DNA of 64,000 bases from RYN-230 sp963793825. Lineage in GTDB: Bacteria; Actinomycetota; Actinomycetes; Streptosporangiales; Streptosporangiaceae. The stretch is from NCBI GenBank assembly GCA_963793825.1, contig CAWCBE010000014.1, forward strand, positions 496,001-560,000. The letters run 5' to 3'. A model generated the notes under the pieces. That model searched no databases. It had not been told where the DNA came from and was given only the letters and a program-made list of their open reading frames with translations. Position 1 is the first letter of the stretch. The number at the start of each line of letters is the position of its first letter. A program made the position numbers and the translations under genes. Below are positions 7,921-17,072 of this stretch, piece after piece.

Positions 7921-10421
7921 TCATTCCGCTCGCAGGGCTAGGGTGACCGGTGTGCGCGATGCGTGTCTGCCGGGAATGGCGGCCACGAGGTTGGCGAGCA
8001 CGAGCGCGCCGAGGCCAATGTAGACGAGTGAGAGGGCCGGCACGGTGGCTTGGGGCACGGCGTAGATCTGGTGTGCGAACAGGATCCAGAGCCAGCGGCC
8101 GAGCGCTACGCCCGCTGGGATCCCGGCGGCGATGCCCACCGCGGCGGCGGCGGTCGACTGCCATGCCACGCAGGACGCGAGCTGGCGCCGGGTCAGGCCG
8201 AGGGTCTTCAGCAGGGCGAGGTCGCGGCGCCGGCGGCGGACCGAGGCGCTGAGAGTCAGGCCGAGCGCGACTACCGCACCGATTGCCAGCCCCGCCGCGA
8301 GGAACGCGGGCGTGACACCGATCGACCGGTAGTTCTCGATCTCCGCGGGATATTGCACGGGCAGGGCTTCGACGTTTTGCCCGGTGTAGAGGCTGGCCGG
8401 CAGGGCTTCGAATGCCCTGGTTCCCGCACGGGCGATGCGCTGTAGCGACGCCAGGCCCGCGGCGGGTGTCACCCCGTATTTCAGCCGGACGAGGACCGCT
8501 CCTGGGCCGTTCAGCGTGGGATTCGGGCTGGTGAAGAACTTCTGCATTGCGGGCGGCTCGATCCCGGCCGGGACCAACGCTCCGGTTCCCATCGAAGTAT
8601 GGAGGGTCTGCAGGGTCCCGATGGCGGGCAGCGTCGCGGTCCCGACGATCACCAGCGGCTTCGGCGGGATGTACACCGGGGCGTCGTCGGGCGCCCCGTA
8701 ACTCACGTTGACGGTGTCACCGAACCGCTTGTGCAGCTGGGCCAGTGTCGCGGCGCCAAGGACGATCTGGTTATCCGCTGTGGGCGGGTGCCCGGACAGG
8801 ATCGGCGCGGTCACCTGCGCGTGGATGCCCGTGATAATGATCGGCACGATCTGGCCGTCGATCTGGGCGTTGGCGAATGACACGCCGCTCCATGCTGCCA
8901 CCAGCCGGTCGTGGCCCAGCAGCGACAGGGCTTGCGGGGGGACGGGGCCACCTTCGAGGGAGTAGTTCCAGTTCCAGCCGTACAGCGGGGGGTGGGAGAC
9001 CAGCGTGGTGAGCCCGCTGCCAAAGGTGAGCGTGGCGGCGACGATCGCGACGGCCAGCGCGGCGCCAAAGACGGCCGAGTGCACTGGCACTGCGGTGCGG
9101 CCGCGGCCGGGTTCAAACGCGAAGCGGACGCCGGTGACCGCGGAAACGGGGGCGCCGGAGCTCGCGGCCAGCCGCGCCATGCCGGAGCCCCGGATTGTTC
9201 GCCTCGCACCCTCCGGGCGGCGGCGGCCCGCTACCGACCGGGCGGCAAGCACGACGGCGGCGGCGCCGATGCCGGCGATGAGGGCAACGAATCCGAAGCC
9301 GAGCACCGTGGCGTCGGCCGCTAGCCCTGGCGAGGGATAGACCGGGCGGACCGGGCCGATGGCGAAAGCGGCGAGAGCCCGATCGCGACACCGGCTGCGA
9401 GCAGCGCGCCAACGGCGATTGCCCCCAGGATGCTGAGGAGACTGTCGCCCATGACCGCCAGGCGGCTCGCGCCGAGGGCGCGCAACACCGCGGTCTCCTC
9501 ATCGGTCTCCTGGATCTGGCGCGCGATGACCTGCGCCGAGATCAGCAGCACCGCGAGCATGGCGACCACGCCGAACACGGCGAGGGCGATCGCCTCCGGC
9601 TCGACGGTGCGGTTGACCTGCCCTTCGACGACCGTGGTGACGTGAAAGCTGACTGTGGTGCCCCTCGGCAGAGCCCGGATGATCTCCTGCTCGACGGCCG
9701 GGACCCCGCGGGCGCCATCGGTCAGCTTGAGCCCGTAGTGCACATTCTCCGGTCCGGTGCTGAACGGCCGCGTCAGCGCCGGGGTGAACAGCACGAAGGA
9801 CGGATAGCGGTCGACGTCATCGAGCACGACCTCGTTGTTAAACGTGACGATCCCGGTGAGCCTCATCTCGAGCCGACGCAGCGGCTTGGAGGACGGCGAT
9901 TGGTTGTTGGTGTAAAAGCCCATCATGATGAGCTCGCCGACGTGCCAACCCAGCAGGCGGGCCGCTTCCGCGGTGGCGACGAATTCGTCTTCGCGATCGG
10001 GACGGGCCATCCGGCCCGCCGTCACCGTGACCCGGTCTTGACCAAAGTACTCGCCATCGATACTGCCGATCGGGATAGCCCTGCCGTAACGGAATGCAGG
10101 GGGAATGATGGGGGCGCCCGTTCGCGTCAGCGGAAAAGCATTGAGCGAGTAAAGCGCCGCTTCGGCCCGCTGGACGCCGGGCAGCCGCGCCAGCTTCTTC
10201 GTCAGGTTGGTCCCCTGGCCAGTCAGGCTCAGGTCAGACGGATTGGTACTGGCGAGGAACGTGGCGTATGAGGACTGCGTGCGCCTGGCCGCGGCGACCG
10301 AGCCCATGGCGGTACCGCCGATCAACCCGATCAGCAGCACGAGTGTGAGGTAGCCGGCCCACCTGCGACCAAGAGTGGCAGCAAAGCGGTACCACGCAAC
10401 ACGTATCACCTGCCCGCTCAC
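7921..10421 (-). pseudogene. FtsX-like ABC transporter permease, one frameshift
   Basis: Upstream part: an N-terminal helix (LTLVLLIGLIGGTAMGSVAAARR), a large periplasmic-type domain and two helices. Downstream part: a second MacB-like periplasmic domain and the last helices, with FtsX features (DLALLKTLGLTRRQLASCVAW). The parts are in different frames. Around 9359-9362 the upstream frame ends SPLSPSARSARS, while shifting by one base gives SPLSPIGPVRPVYPSPGL, as in the intact paralogue at 45498-48053 (SPLTPIGSVRQVDPSPGF). The likely start is the GTG at 10419-10421 after a G-rich site; the frame is open to 10493. No ATPase gene is adjacent. Either inactive or a base-calling error. Confidence 0.8.
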
Positions 10422-10794
10422 GGCGCGGACCACCCCCCCGCGACCAGCCTGAGCCACCTTCAACAGTCTGACCGGCCCGAACATGACAACCAAGGGAGGC
10501 AGCCTGCCCGCCGCCCTCGTGCCAGCAACACCTCACTCCAGCCGACGCATCCGCTTTCCGCCAGTCCGCGCTTATCCACCGCATCTGGTAGCGCGAACTC
10601 CACCCACGGTCCGCGCCGGGGCAATTTTCGCCTGGTCCTCTGGGTATCGGCATGACCAGACGCCGTCGACTGCCTCGGGATCGCTCAGACGCCGCAACAC
10701 TGCGTTATGGACGTCAACCCCGACTGCCGCCCGCCGGGTTGCAGTTCGGCTCGGAGGCCGGACCGGTGGCGCTCCGCATGGGCAGCTGGGCGGC
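10422..10794. other. Intergenic
   Basis: Region between the enoyl-CoA hydratase 3' end and the permease 5' end. No coding or RNA features recognised. Confidence 0.4.
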
Positions 10795-11574
10795 TCACCA
10801 CCACGCCGGGCGGCCCTTGAGCTGCTGCCAGTAGCGCCGGTGCGCGTGCCGGGCCTGGTCGCTCGTCATGCCGTCGGGAAGCTCGCTGTCAAGCGGGTCG
10901 GCGAGCTCAGCGATGTCGCGCAGGGCGGCGGCTTGGCAGGCCCGCTTGGTGAAGGCGTACTGCCCGAGGCAGTCCTCGGGTGTCCGCTCGGCGATGGCGG
11001 CCGCCCGGTCCAGCAGCTCCCCGGCTGGCACGAGCTCGTGCACCATGCCCAGCGCATGCGCCTGCGCCGGGGTGAAGACCTCGCCGAGCAGGCACGTCCG
11101 GGCCGCAACCGGCTCGCCCCAGGCGTAGGCGAGCATGCGGACGTACACCGCGGGCATCGGGATTCCGATCGGCACCTCGTTGAGCCCGAACTGCGCCCCG
11201 TCGGCGACGGCGACCCGGTGGTCACACACGGCGGCGGTGATGAGGCCGCCAGCGAAGGCGTGCCCGTTCACCGCGGCCACCGTCGGGCGCGGGTAGGTGA
11301 ACAGCCGCATGTTCGTCGCCCGGTAGTCGCGGAACCAGGACGCGACGACAGCCGGGTCGCCGGCGAAGAGCGGGAAGTGCTCGCCGAGGTCGAGGCCGGC
11401 GGAGAACCGCGCGCCGGTGCCGGTCAGCACGACGGGTGAGTCTGCGTGATCGCGCTCGAGCCGGTCGAGCACCTCGTGCAAGTCGGCGAAGAAGGCGCGG
11501 TTCTGTGCGTTGACCGGGTTGGTCGTCATCGTCACGACGGCGACGCGACCCCGCCGCTCGATCGTCCAGCTCAT
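10795..11574 (-). CDS. Enoyl-CoA hydratase/isomerase family (crotonase)
   Basis: 259 residues. The crotonase oxyanion motifs are present: GTGARFSAGLDLGEHF (near 52-67) and NGHAFAGGLITAAVCDHRVA (near 99-118). Family members hydrate or isomerise acyl-CoA thioesters. Neither position where hydratases carry catalytic Glu is clearly Glu here (GLNEVPIGI has the second), so the exact reaction is uncertain. The ATG at 11572-11574 follows GGAGGAAC and overlaps the TGA of the upstream PQ-loop gene (ATGA), implying translational coupling. Confidence 0.82.
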   Translation of the reverse strand: MSWTIERRGRVAVVTMTTNPVNAQNRAFFADLHEVLDRLERDHADSPVVLTGTGARFSAGLDLGEHFPLFAGDPAVVASWFRDYRATNMRLFTYPRPTVAAVNGHAFAGGLITAAVCDHRVAVADGAQFGLNEVPIGIPMPAVYVRMLAYAWGEPVAARTCLLGEVFTPAQAHALGMVHELVPAGELLDRAAAIAERTPEDCLGQYAFTKRACQAAALRDIAELADPLDSELPDGMTSDQARHAHRRYWQQLKGRPAWW

Positions 11575-12296
11575 GCTCGTTCCTCCTCGTTCGCCAGTGC
11601 GGGCTGGTGCGAGAGCACGCCGGTGGCCCTGGCCAGGCCGGAGCCTGCGCACAATGCACGCGAGCCGCTCGGATCTCTTCCGCTCCTACTTGCTCCATGA
11701 TCGGCCCCAGGTCGCGGCGCGCGTGGCCAGGTCACCCGGGCAAGGACGAGCAGGCTGGCCGCGACGCCGGTCGCGCCGAGAACGATCAGCCGCGGGTCGG
11801 ACTCGTAGATGCCGAAGACGCCCCAGCAGAGCAGTTCGCCGAAGATGAGCAGCCAGGTGCCCTTGGAAATGCCTGTGGTGTGATCGGTTCGGTACGCCGT
11901 CCAGACCGAGGGCGTGACCTGTAGCAGGAATGCGACGGTCAGGGCCGTGCCCAGACCCGCGCGGCCGAACAGGCTGGCAGCGGTGATGAGCAGTGCGGCC
12001 CACACCAGTGCGAGCGCCGCGGGGCGGCGCGGGAATCCAGCCCCACGGCGGGCAAGCATCACGGCCAGTGTGCCGGCGAGCACCGTCGCCCAGATGGCGG
12101 GCACAAGCGCAGTCCAAAAACCCGACAGCGCGAAGTAGCCGGCCCAGGCGGCGTTGTTGATGCTCGTCAGCGCCGCCCACGACCAGGACACGCCAGCCGT
12201 CTCCCCAGTGCGCGCCAGGCGGGCCAGTTGGGGCAGGAACTGCGGCGCGGCAAGGATCGCGGCCATGAGGGGCAGCAAGTTGAAGACGGCGTGCAT
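11571..12296 (-). CDS. PQ-loop/SWEET-like membrane protein
   Basis: 241 residues with about seven hydrophobic helices, then a hydrophilic tail. The first repeat has APQFLPQL and the second LLQVTPSVWTAYRT followed by GISKGTWLL. This two-repeat layout is that of PQ-loop and SemiSWEET/SWEET proteins, which move small solutes across the membrane. The ATG at 12294-12296 has GGGGGATC upstream. It is the first gene of a two-gene unit with the crotonase and divergent from an Lrp-type regulator, suggesting that regulator responds to the transported compound. Confidence 0.75.
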   Translation of the reverse strand: MHAVFNLLPLMAAILAAPQFLPQLARLARTGETAGVSWSWAALTSINNAAWAGYFALSGFWTALVPAIWATVLAGTLAVMLARRGAGFPRRPAALALVWAALLITAASLFGRAGLGTALTVAFLLQVTPSVWTAYRTDHTTGISKGTWLLIFGELLCWGVFGIYESDPRLIVLGATGVAASLLVLARVTWPRAPRPGADHGASRSGRDPSGSRALCAGSGLARATGVLSHQPALANEEERA

Positions 12297-12411
12297 CAAT
12301 GATCCCCCTGTCGTGGTAGGGAAGCTTGCAACGACAGTCTATTGCGGCCACGGCCAAATGATTTTGCTAATATTCATGGCATCAGCATTATGTGTGAAAT
12401 ATTCTATGCGT
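12297..12411. promoter_or_regulatory. Divergent promoter region, PQ-loop operon / lrp
   Basis: 115 bases between divergent starts, AT-rich for this genome (gattttgctaatattcatgg, gtgaaatattctatg). Lrp-type regulators commonly bind such intergenic regions and control themselves and the divergent gene. The repeated aatatt may be part of an operator; this is inference. Confidence 0.45.
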
Positions 12412-12936
12412 ATGGACGACATTGACCGCAAGATTCTTGCTGAGCTTCAGCAGGACGGCCGCCTGACGGTAACGGAGCTGGCCGACAGAGTGCGACTCAC
12501 TCCTGCGCCCTGTCACCGGCGGCTGCGCGAGCTGGAGCGCAACGGCGTCATCACCGGCTACCACGCCGTCCTCGACCCGGCCGCTGTCGGCCTCGGCTTC
12601 GAAGCCCTCGTCAACGTCACAATGGGCCGAGAGGACGCTGTTGCCGCCTTCGAAGCCGCGCTCGTCGCGGTGCCGGAGATCCGGCATGCGGAGCGGCTGT
12701 TCGGCGACCCCGACTACCTGCTGCGCGTCGTCGCGAGCGACCTGAATGACTATGCGAGGCTGCGGGACCAGAAACTGGCGACGTTGCCAGGCGTCGAGCG
12801 CATCACCTCGACGATCGTCATGAAACGCATAGTCAACAACCGGCCGCTCCCACTGCCGGGAACCCAGACCCGCAAGGTGCGCGGCACGGCCACCACCCCC
12901 GACCAGCGCACCAGTTCACCGGGCAGGCACGCCTAG
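12412..12936 (+). CDS. Lrp/AsnC family transcriptional regulator
   Basis: 174 residues. The N-terminal winged helix reads MDDIDRKILAELQQDGR then VTELADRVRLTPAPCHRRL, and the C-terminal RAM ligand domain runs from about 65 to 145 (GFEALVNVTMG, HAERLFGDPDYLLRV). Family members bind amino acids and form octamers on DNA. An ATG at 12406 in frame would add two residues. The last 25 residues are a disordered basic/Pro-rich tail. It is divergent from the PQ-loop/crotonase unit and probably regulates it. Confidence 0.88.
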   Translation: MDDIDRKILAELQQDGRLTVTELADRVRLTPAPCHRRLRELERNGVITGYHAVLDPAAVGLGFEALVNVTMGREDAVAAFEAALVAVPEIRHAERLFGDPDYLLRVVASDLNDYARLRDQKLATLPGVERITSTIVMKRIVNNRPLPLPGTQTRKVRGTATTPDQRTSSPGRHA

Positions 12937-13110
12937 CTGAGCATTCGCCACTCTTAGTCCGCATGACATGAGGTAGCTCTACCTGTGTGTGCCGAGTGCC
13001 GGGCCAACCTCTGCCACCAGGAAAACTTGAACCAGTCCCCTTACCTGTACCTCGCATGAGAGTCACCTTCGGCGGTCCAGGGCCCAGGACTCCGGACATA
13101 GGGCAAAAGA

Positions 13111-15372
13111 TCATGCAGGGCCGGGGTGGGGCTTGACCTCGTAGCGCAGGAGGAGATCGGTGCCGGGATAGGTGCATCCGGCTTGGCTGAGCTGGTCGCA
13201 GAGGGCGGCCAGCGCCTGGGTGCGCCGGGGGGCGGTGAGCGGGTCGAGCCGGACGAGCAGCTGGCCGGGGCCGGGGCAGATGTCGCCGGAGGTGGCCAGG
13301 GCCTCGCGGATGAGCGCGTATGCCTCGTCGCCCGCGCGGGCGTAGTGGCCGTCCAGGGCGCGGGCGAGGAGGGTCTCGGCGTTATAGGCCGCCATCCGGA
13401 TGGCGTGGGTGATCTGCTTGGTCTCGGCGTCCAGCCGGACCATGTCCGGGGACAGGTCGCCGAGCCGGACCCGGGCGGGGGCAGCCGCGGCGGCAGCCTG
13501 GGCCGCTTCCAGTTCGTCATAGGCGGCCCGGACGGGGGCGTTGAGCTCGTTGACCTGCTGGTTCGTGACGAGCGCGGAGTGGCCGGGGGCGGGACTGCGC
13601 AGGGCCAGCAGGCTGGCGTCCCTGCTGGCTTCGGCCGCGCCGATGGCGGCCTCAGCCCGCCGCACCCGCGCGGCGGCGGTTTTCTTCGCCGGGCTGGGGA
13701 CTAGCCGGTCCGGGTCGTCGGGGACCGCGGCGTAGGAGTCAAGCGCGTCCAGGGCGAAGTGGGTGCGGGCGTAGCGGAAGTAGTTCTCCTCCCGCCACCG
13801 CGAGCTCATCCGCCAGCACACCTCACCGGCGGGCAGGTCGGTGCGGGAGGTCAGGGTGTGCACCTGCCGGATGGCGCCGCCGGAGGCAGGCTCGCGGCGG
13901 GTGACCTGCCGCAGCGTGACCTGCTCGCCCTTGCGCGGGCCCTCGCCGATCTCCAGCGCGATGGTGGTGTCGGCCAGCTCGTACTGGTGGGGCCGGCCGC
14001 GGTCATCGGTGCAGGTGACCGTGGTGAACGCCGGGCCAGGCAGGTCCGCGGCCGGGCCCTTGCGGTAGGTGAGCAGGTCGAACCCCGCGCCGGTGATGTC
14101 GGCGAACAGCGCCGGGGACCAGCCGCCGCGGTCAAAGCACACCGTCACCCGCCGTCCTTCGCCTGCGACCTGGCGCAGCTGCGGGAGCAGGCCGCGCAGC
14201 TGCCCGGCCAGCGACTGGGACGGCTCGGCGATGACCATGAACACCGGGTCGCCGGCGGCGTCGGTGACCCAGGTCTCCTCGGTCGCCGGGCCGGGGAACT
14301 TCAGCCGGGCCACGTGCATCTTCTGCACCTGCCGGGTGCCGAAGTACGCGCGGGCGTGCCCGTCGGCGTAAAGGAACCCCAGCGCGCCCGGCCGGGCGGC
14401 GGCGTGGTGGCGGGCCAGCGCCATGATCAGGTCCGCGGCTTTCCCGGCCCCTGCCAGCCCGGCGAGCTTGCGGCGGATCGTCTTGACCTCCGGCGCCCGG
14501 TCCAGGCCCAGCACCCGGCCCAGCGCGGCCGGCGAGACCCTGGTGGCGCCCTCAGCCCGCGGCTCGCGCAGCAGCGCCAGGAACACCAGCACGACCAGCA
14601 TCACCTCCAGCCCGTAAAACCCGTTCCGCAGCCGGCCGTACGTAGCCCGGGCGCACTCCAGCAGCCCGGTGCCCGCCAGCGCGGGCAGCGCCAGCAGCAG
14701 CCCGGCCAGCGGATACCGGGCACCGGGGGTGAACACCGGGACGGCGCCCTCGCCCAGCAGCCCGAACCGGGCCAGCACCCGCTCGCCGTCCCGCGCCACC
14801 GGGTCAGGCAGCACCGGCAGCGTCCCCGGCGGCCCGCCCGCGGTCTCCGCCTCCTCGCCGGCAGCCGGGTCAGCGGCCGGCCCGGCGCCCGCGCCGGGAA
14901 CATCGCCGCCGGCCGCCCCGGCCGGGCGCAGCACGCTGCGGACCGACGATTCCGACACCCCGGCCGCGGCGGCGATCCCGGCTTTGCCAAGGCCCTGCCG
15001 GTCCAGTTCCCGGATCCGCGCCACGACGGCGGAGGTCAGCCTGGAGGGCCGCCGCGGGCCCTTGCGGTCCGGGACCAGGCCCGCGACCCCGCCAGCCGCC
15101 AGCGCTTTCTCCCACCGCCACACGCTCACCGGGATCACCCCGAACGCCTCCGCGACCTGCGCCTGGGTCGCGGCTTTCAGCTTCCATAGCTGCACCGCCG
15201 CCAGCCGCCGCCCGGCCTCATCCCCCGCGTCCCACGCGAACGTGGCCAGCCCGTGCACCCACATCACGCCGCTGCCGTCCGGGCCGGTCACCATGCCCAC
15301 GCCCGGGGCGATCTCCGCCGCGTCCCCGGGCAGCAGCGGCAACGGCACCTGGGTCAGCATCCGGGCCATCAT
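13111..15372 (-). CDS. Large DDE transposase with N-terminal HTH
   Basis: About 753 residues. A helix-turn-helix part (LKAATQAQVAEAFGVIPVSVWRWEKA; GKAGIAAAAGVSESSVRSVL) precedes a DDE core with Asp in LYADGHARAYFG, Asp in VCFDRGGWSPALF and Glu in WREENYFRYARTHF. This order suits IS4/IS1634-like transposases. The frame is open to an ATG at 15450; I prefer the ATG at 15370-15372, next to a GGGGTGGG stretch. The gene appears full-length and may be active. I did not find inverted repeats at its flanks. Confidence 0.75.
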   Translation of the reverse strand: MMARMLTQVPLPLLPGDAAEIAPGVGMVTGPDGSGVMWVHGLATFAWDAGDEAGRRLAAVQLWKLKAATQAQVAEAFGVIPVSVWRWEKALAAGGVAGLVPDRKGPRRPSRLTSAVVARIRELDRQGLGKAGIAAAAGVSESSVRSVLRPAGAAGGDVPGAGAGPAADPAAGEEAETAGGPPGTLPVLPDPVARDGERVLARFGLLGEGAVPVFTPGARYPLAGLLLALPALAGTGLLECARATYGRLRNGFYGLEVMLVVLVFLALLREPRAEGATRVSPAALGRVLGLDRAPEVKTIRRKLAGLAGAGKAADLIMALARHHAAARPGALGFLYADGHARAYFGTRQVQKMHVARLKFPGPATEETWVTDAAGDPVFMVIAEPSQSLAGQLRGLLPQLRQVAGEGRRVTVCFDRGGWSPALFADITGAGFDLLTYRKGPAADLPGPAFTTVTCTDDRGRPHQYELADTTIALEIGEGPRKGEQVTLRQVTRREPASGGAIRQVHTLTSRTDLPAGEVCWRMSSRWREENYFRYARTHFALDALDSYAAVPDDPDRLVPSPAKKTAAARVRRAEAAIGAAEASRDASLLALRSPAPGHSALVTNQQVNELNAPVRAAYDELEAAQAAAAAAPARVRLGDLSPDMVRLDAETKQITHAIRMAAYNAETLLARALDGHYARAGDEAYALIREALATSGDICPGPGQLLVRLDPLTAPRRTQALAALCDQLSQAGCTYPGTDLLLRYEVKPHPGPA

Positions 15373-15450
15373 CCCACCCCACTCAGCGGCATCGAACCTT
15401 TCATCTATTATTGCGGACCACTGCCGCCAGAACCCGCACCGACACGCCAT

Positions 15451-15947
15451 AAATAAGGCAAAAGACCAGATCAGCAGCCCAGCAACAACCCGTAACCGAG
15501 CCGCTATGTCAGGAGCCCTGGGGCCTCGCCGAGCCGAAGGGTCACACCGCGGACATGCGGGGCAAAGAATCAGGGGATCCGGCCGCTAGAGCGCGGCCAC
15601 GGCGCCCATCCATCCGAATCTGCCAATGTGCGGACATTGTCTTTGCTCAACTGCCGCCGCGTTGCCTCGGCCACGCTCTGGCTCACTCGGCGGAAAGTCG
15701 CGTAAAGTAAGAAAGCGGGATGAAGCATGCAATTATGCCGCCATCGTTGTTATTGTATTAATCAATAACTTAAGCTCCCAAAAGGGAGGCTGCTTGCTGC
15801 TGTTCCAGTAAACCGTCCAGCCCTGCTGCGCGTCCTAAAGACTAAGGTCAACATCTCGGGCTGCGCTGGCCAGGTGCCCGTGTAAATACATTCGCGGATA
15901 CAGTCATTAGCGCAGGCTCGGTAACTTCGGACACGGGGACGGCACCA
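15451..15947. other. Intergenic, AT-richer segment with a small hairpin
   Basis: No convincing gene. Bases 15740-15775 are AT-rich (gttattgtattaatcaataac). CTCCC at 15775-15779 and GGGAG at 15784-15788 form a hairpin with an AAAA loop, possibly a weak terminator. The drop in GC continues into the following TPR-like gene and marks acquired DNA. Confidence 0.4.
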
Positions 15948-16178
15948 ATGACTGCCTTCATAAATGCACTTGAGCGTTACGTCTTGATTCCCCTGGCCCT
16001 GCCCGCCACGCTATTAGCCTTAGCGTTAGCGCTACGCATTACACGGATAGCTTGGTTTAAGCACAGGCAGGCCGGCTTCCTGCCCGTCTTGATACGCGCC
16101 AGTAGCGATCCCGAAAGCGCTGCCTTTGCGGCGCGACTCTCAGCCTATCTAGCGCAGGATACCCTTGGGGCTGATATC

Positions 16179-17072
16179 CAGGGTTATTCAGGCTGCCCGG
16201 TAGAAGTGCAGGCCAACTACCGCTGAGACGGTCGTCTCAAATGTTTTGAGCGGGCGCCGGTAGTCGGTGTGCATGATGGTCCAGTTCTTGAGGTGTGAGA
16301 TCGCTTGCTCGATCATCCAGCGGATCTTGTTGACTTGGCTGTTGTATTCTTTCTGCCAGTCAAGCAGTTCACCTCCTGCCGGTTTCCTGTAGGGCATGAT
16401 CATGTTATTTCCGATGTACCCTTTGTCGCCGATCCAGTTCTTCGGGTTCATGGTCAGTAGCACGCCCGATTCTTTCTGGCAGTAGTTGTCGTGACGGCTT
16501 CCGTTGACTGGGTCGGAGATCCAGGCGAGTTTGCCGTATGTGGTGCAGGCGACCTGGACGTTCATTCCGGTGGTCTTGTGCTTTCCCGAGTAAAGTTCCT
16601 GGTGCCCGCCCCATGACCAGCACGGGAGCAGTGTCCCGTCCAGGATGTACTGGGCATTCGGGTCAAGGTCATCGGCAGTCGGGATGAACTCCCGCACCGC
16701 TTCTGGGATGAGCGGAGTTATTGCGGATATTGCACGACTGATGGTCGGCTGGGACACGCCGAGCGACTCGCCTATTTCCGACTGGGTACGGTTGTGCCGC
16801 ATGTAGGTCAGCGTGGCCGCTACCGATTTGAAAAGTCCAAGGCATGGCGGCCACCTCATGGCTTCTGGCCCGCGCCCCACGGAATTGATGCGGATGCAGA
16901 GATCAATGACTTCTTCGCGGTCGAACCCAGTGGTATAATACATCGAGATGGCCTGTTTCTGATGATGTTGTGTGGTAACTACATCCTTTCAGGAAACAGG
17001 CCATCCTTTACGTAGACACACTGCAGTGCAGGGTAAAGTTGACATAACAAACGATGCGCGTGAATAACCCTC
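16179..17072. mobile_element. IS5-family-like insertion sequence, copy 1 (894 bp)
   Basis: Ends are cAGGGTTATTCA on the left and TGAATAACCCTc on the right, an 11-bp perfect inverted repeat inside one mismatched outer base. It is flanked by a 3-bp direct repeat ATC (16176-16178 and 17073-17075). It contains one transposase on the minus strand. The sequence is nearly identical to copy 2 at 36351-37244, with about four base differences, so both moved recently. Confidence 0.92.
16188..16943 (-). CDS. IS transposase (DDE, IS5-like), copy 1
   Basis: 251 residues. An N-terminal HTH (SEIGESLGVSQPTISRAISAI) is followed by a DDE_Tnp_4-type core: ILDGTLLPCWSW (first Asp), WIGDKGYIGNNM (second Asp) and IEQAISHLKNW (Glu). 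The gene fills the IS and ends 9 bases from the left end. It differs from copy 2 at three residues (Tyr3/His, Asn/Asp in PVNGS, Met/Thr in NNMIMPY). Confidence 0.92.
   Translation of the reverse strand: MYYTTGFDREEVIDLCIRINSVGRGPEAMRWPPCLGLFKSVAATLTYMRHNRTQSEIGESLGVSQPTISRAISAITPLIPEAVREFIPTADDLDPNAQYILDGTLLPCWSWGGHQELYSGKHKTTGMNVQVACTTYGKLAWISDPVNGSRHDNYCQKESGVLLTMNPKNWIGDKGYIGNNMIMPYRKPAGGELLDWQKEYNSQVNKIRWMIEQAISHLKNWTIMHTDYRRPLKTFETTVSAVVGLHFYRAA

Noticed and set aside
13759..15189. A 476-residue plus-strand frame opposite the large transposase
   Set aside because: Arg/Pro/Gly-rich antisense shadow of a gene with clear DDE motifs.
13091..15572. Similar sequences cggacatagggcaaaaga (13093) and cggacatgcggggcaaag (15550) on both sides of the large transposase gene
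   Set aside because: They are in direct, not inverted, orientation and match imperfectly over about 20 bases, so they do not define IS ends; probably chance or an unrelated repeat.
15626..15811. Small 61-codon frame with a hydrophobic segment before the TPR-like gene
   Set aside because: No ribosome site or family; the hydrophobic part comes from the AT-rich stretch.
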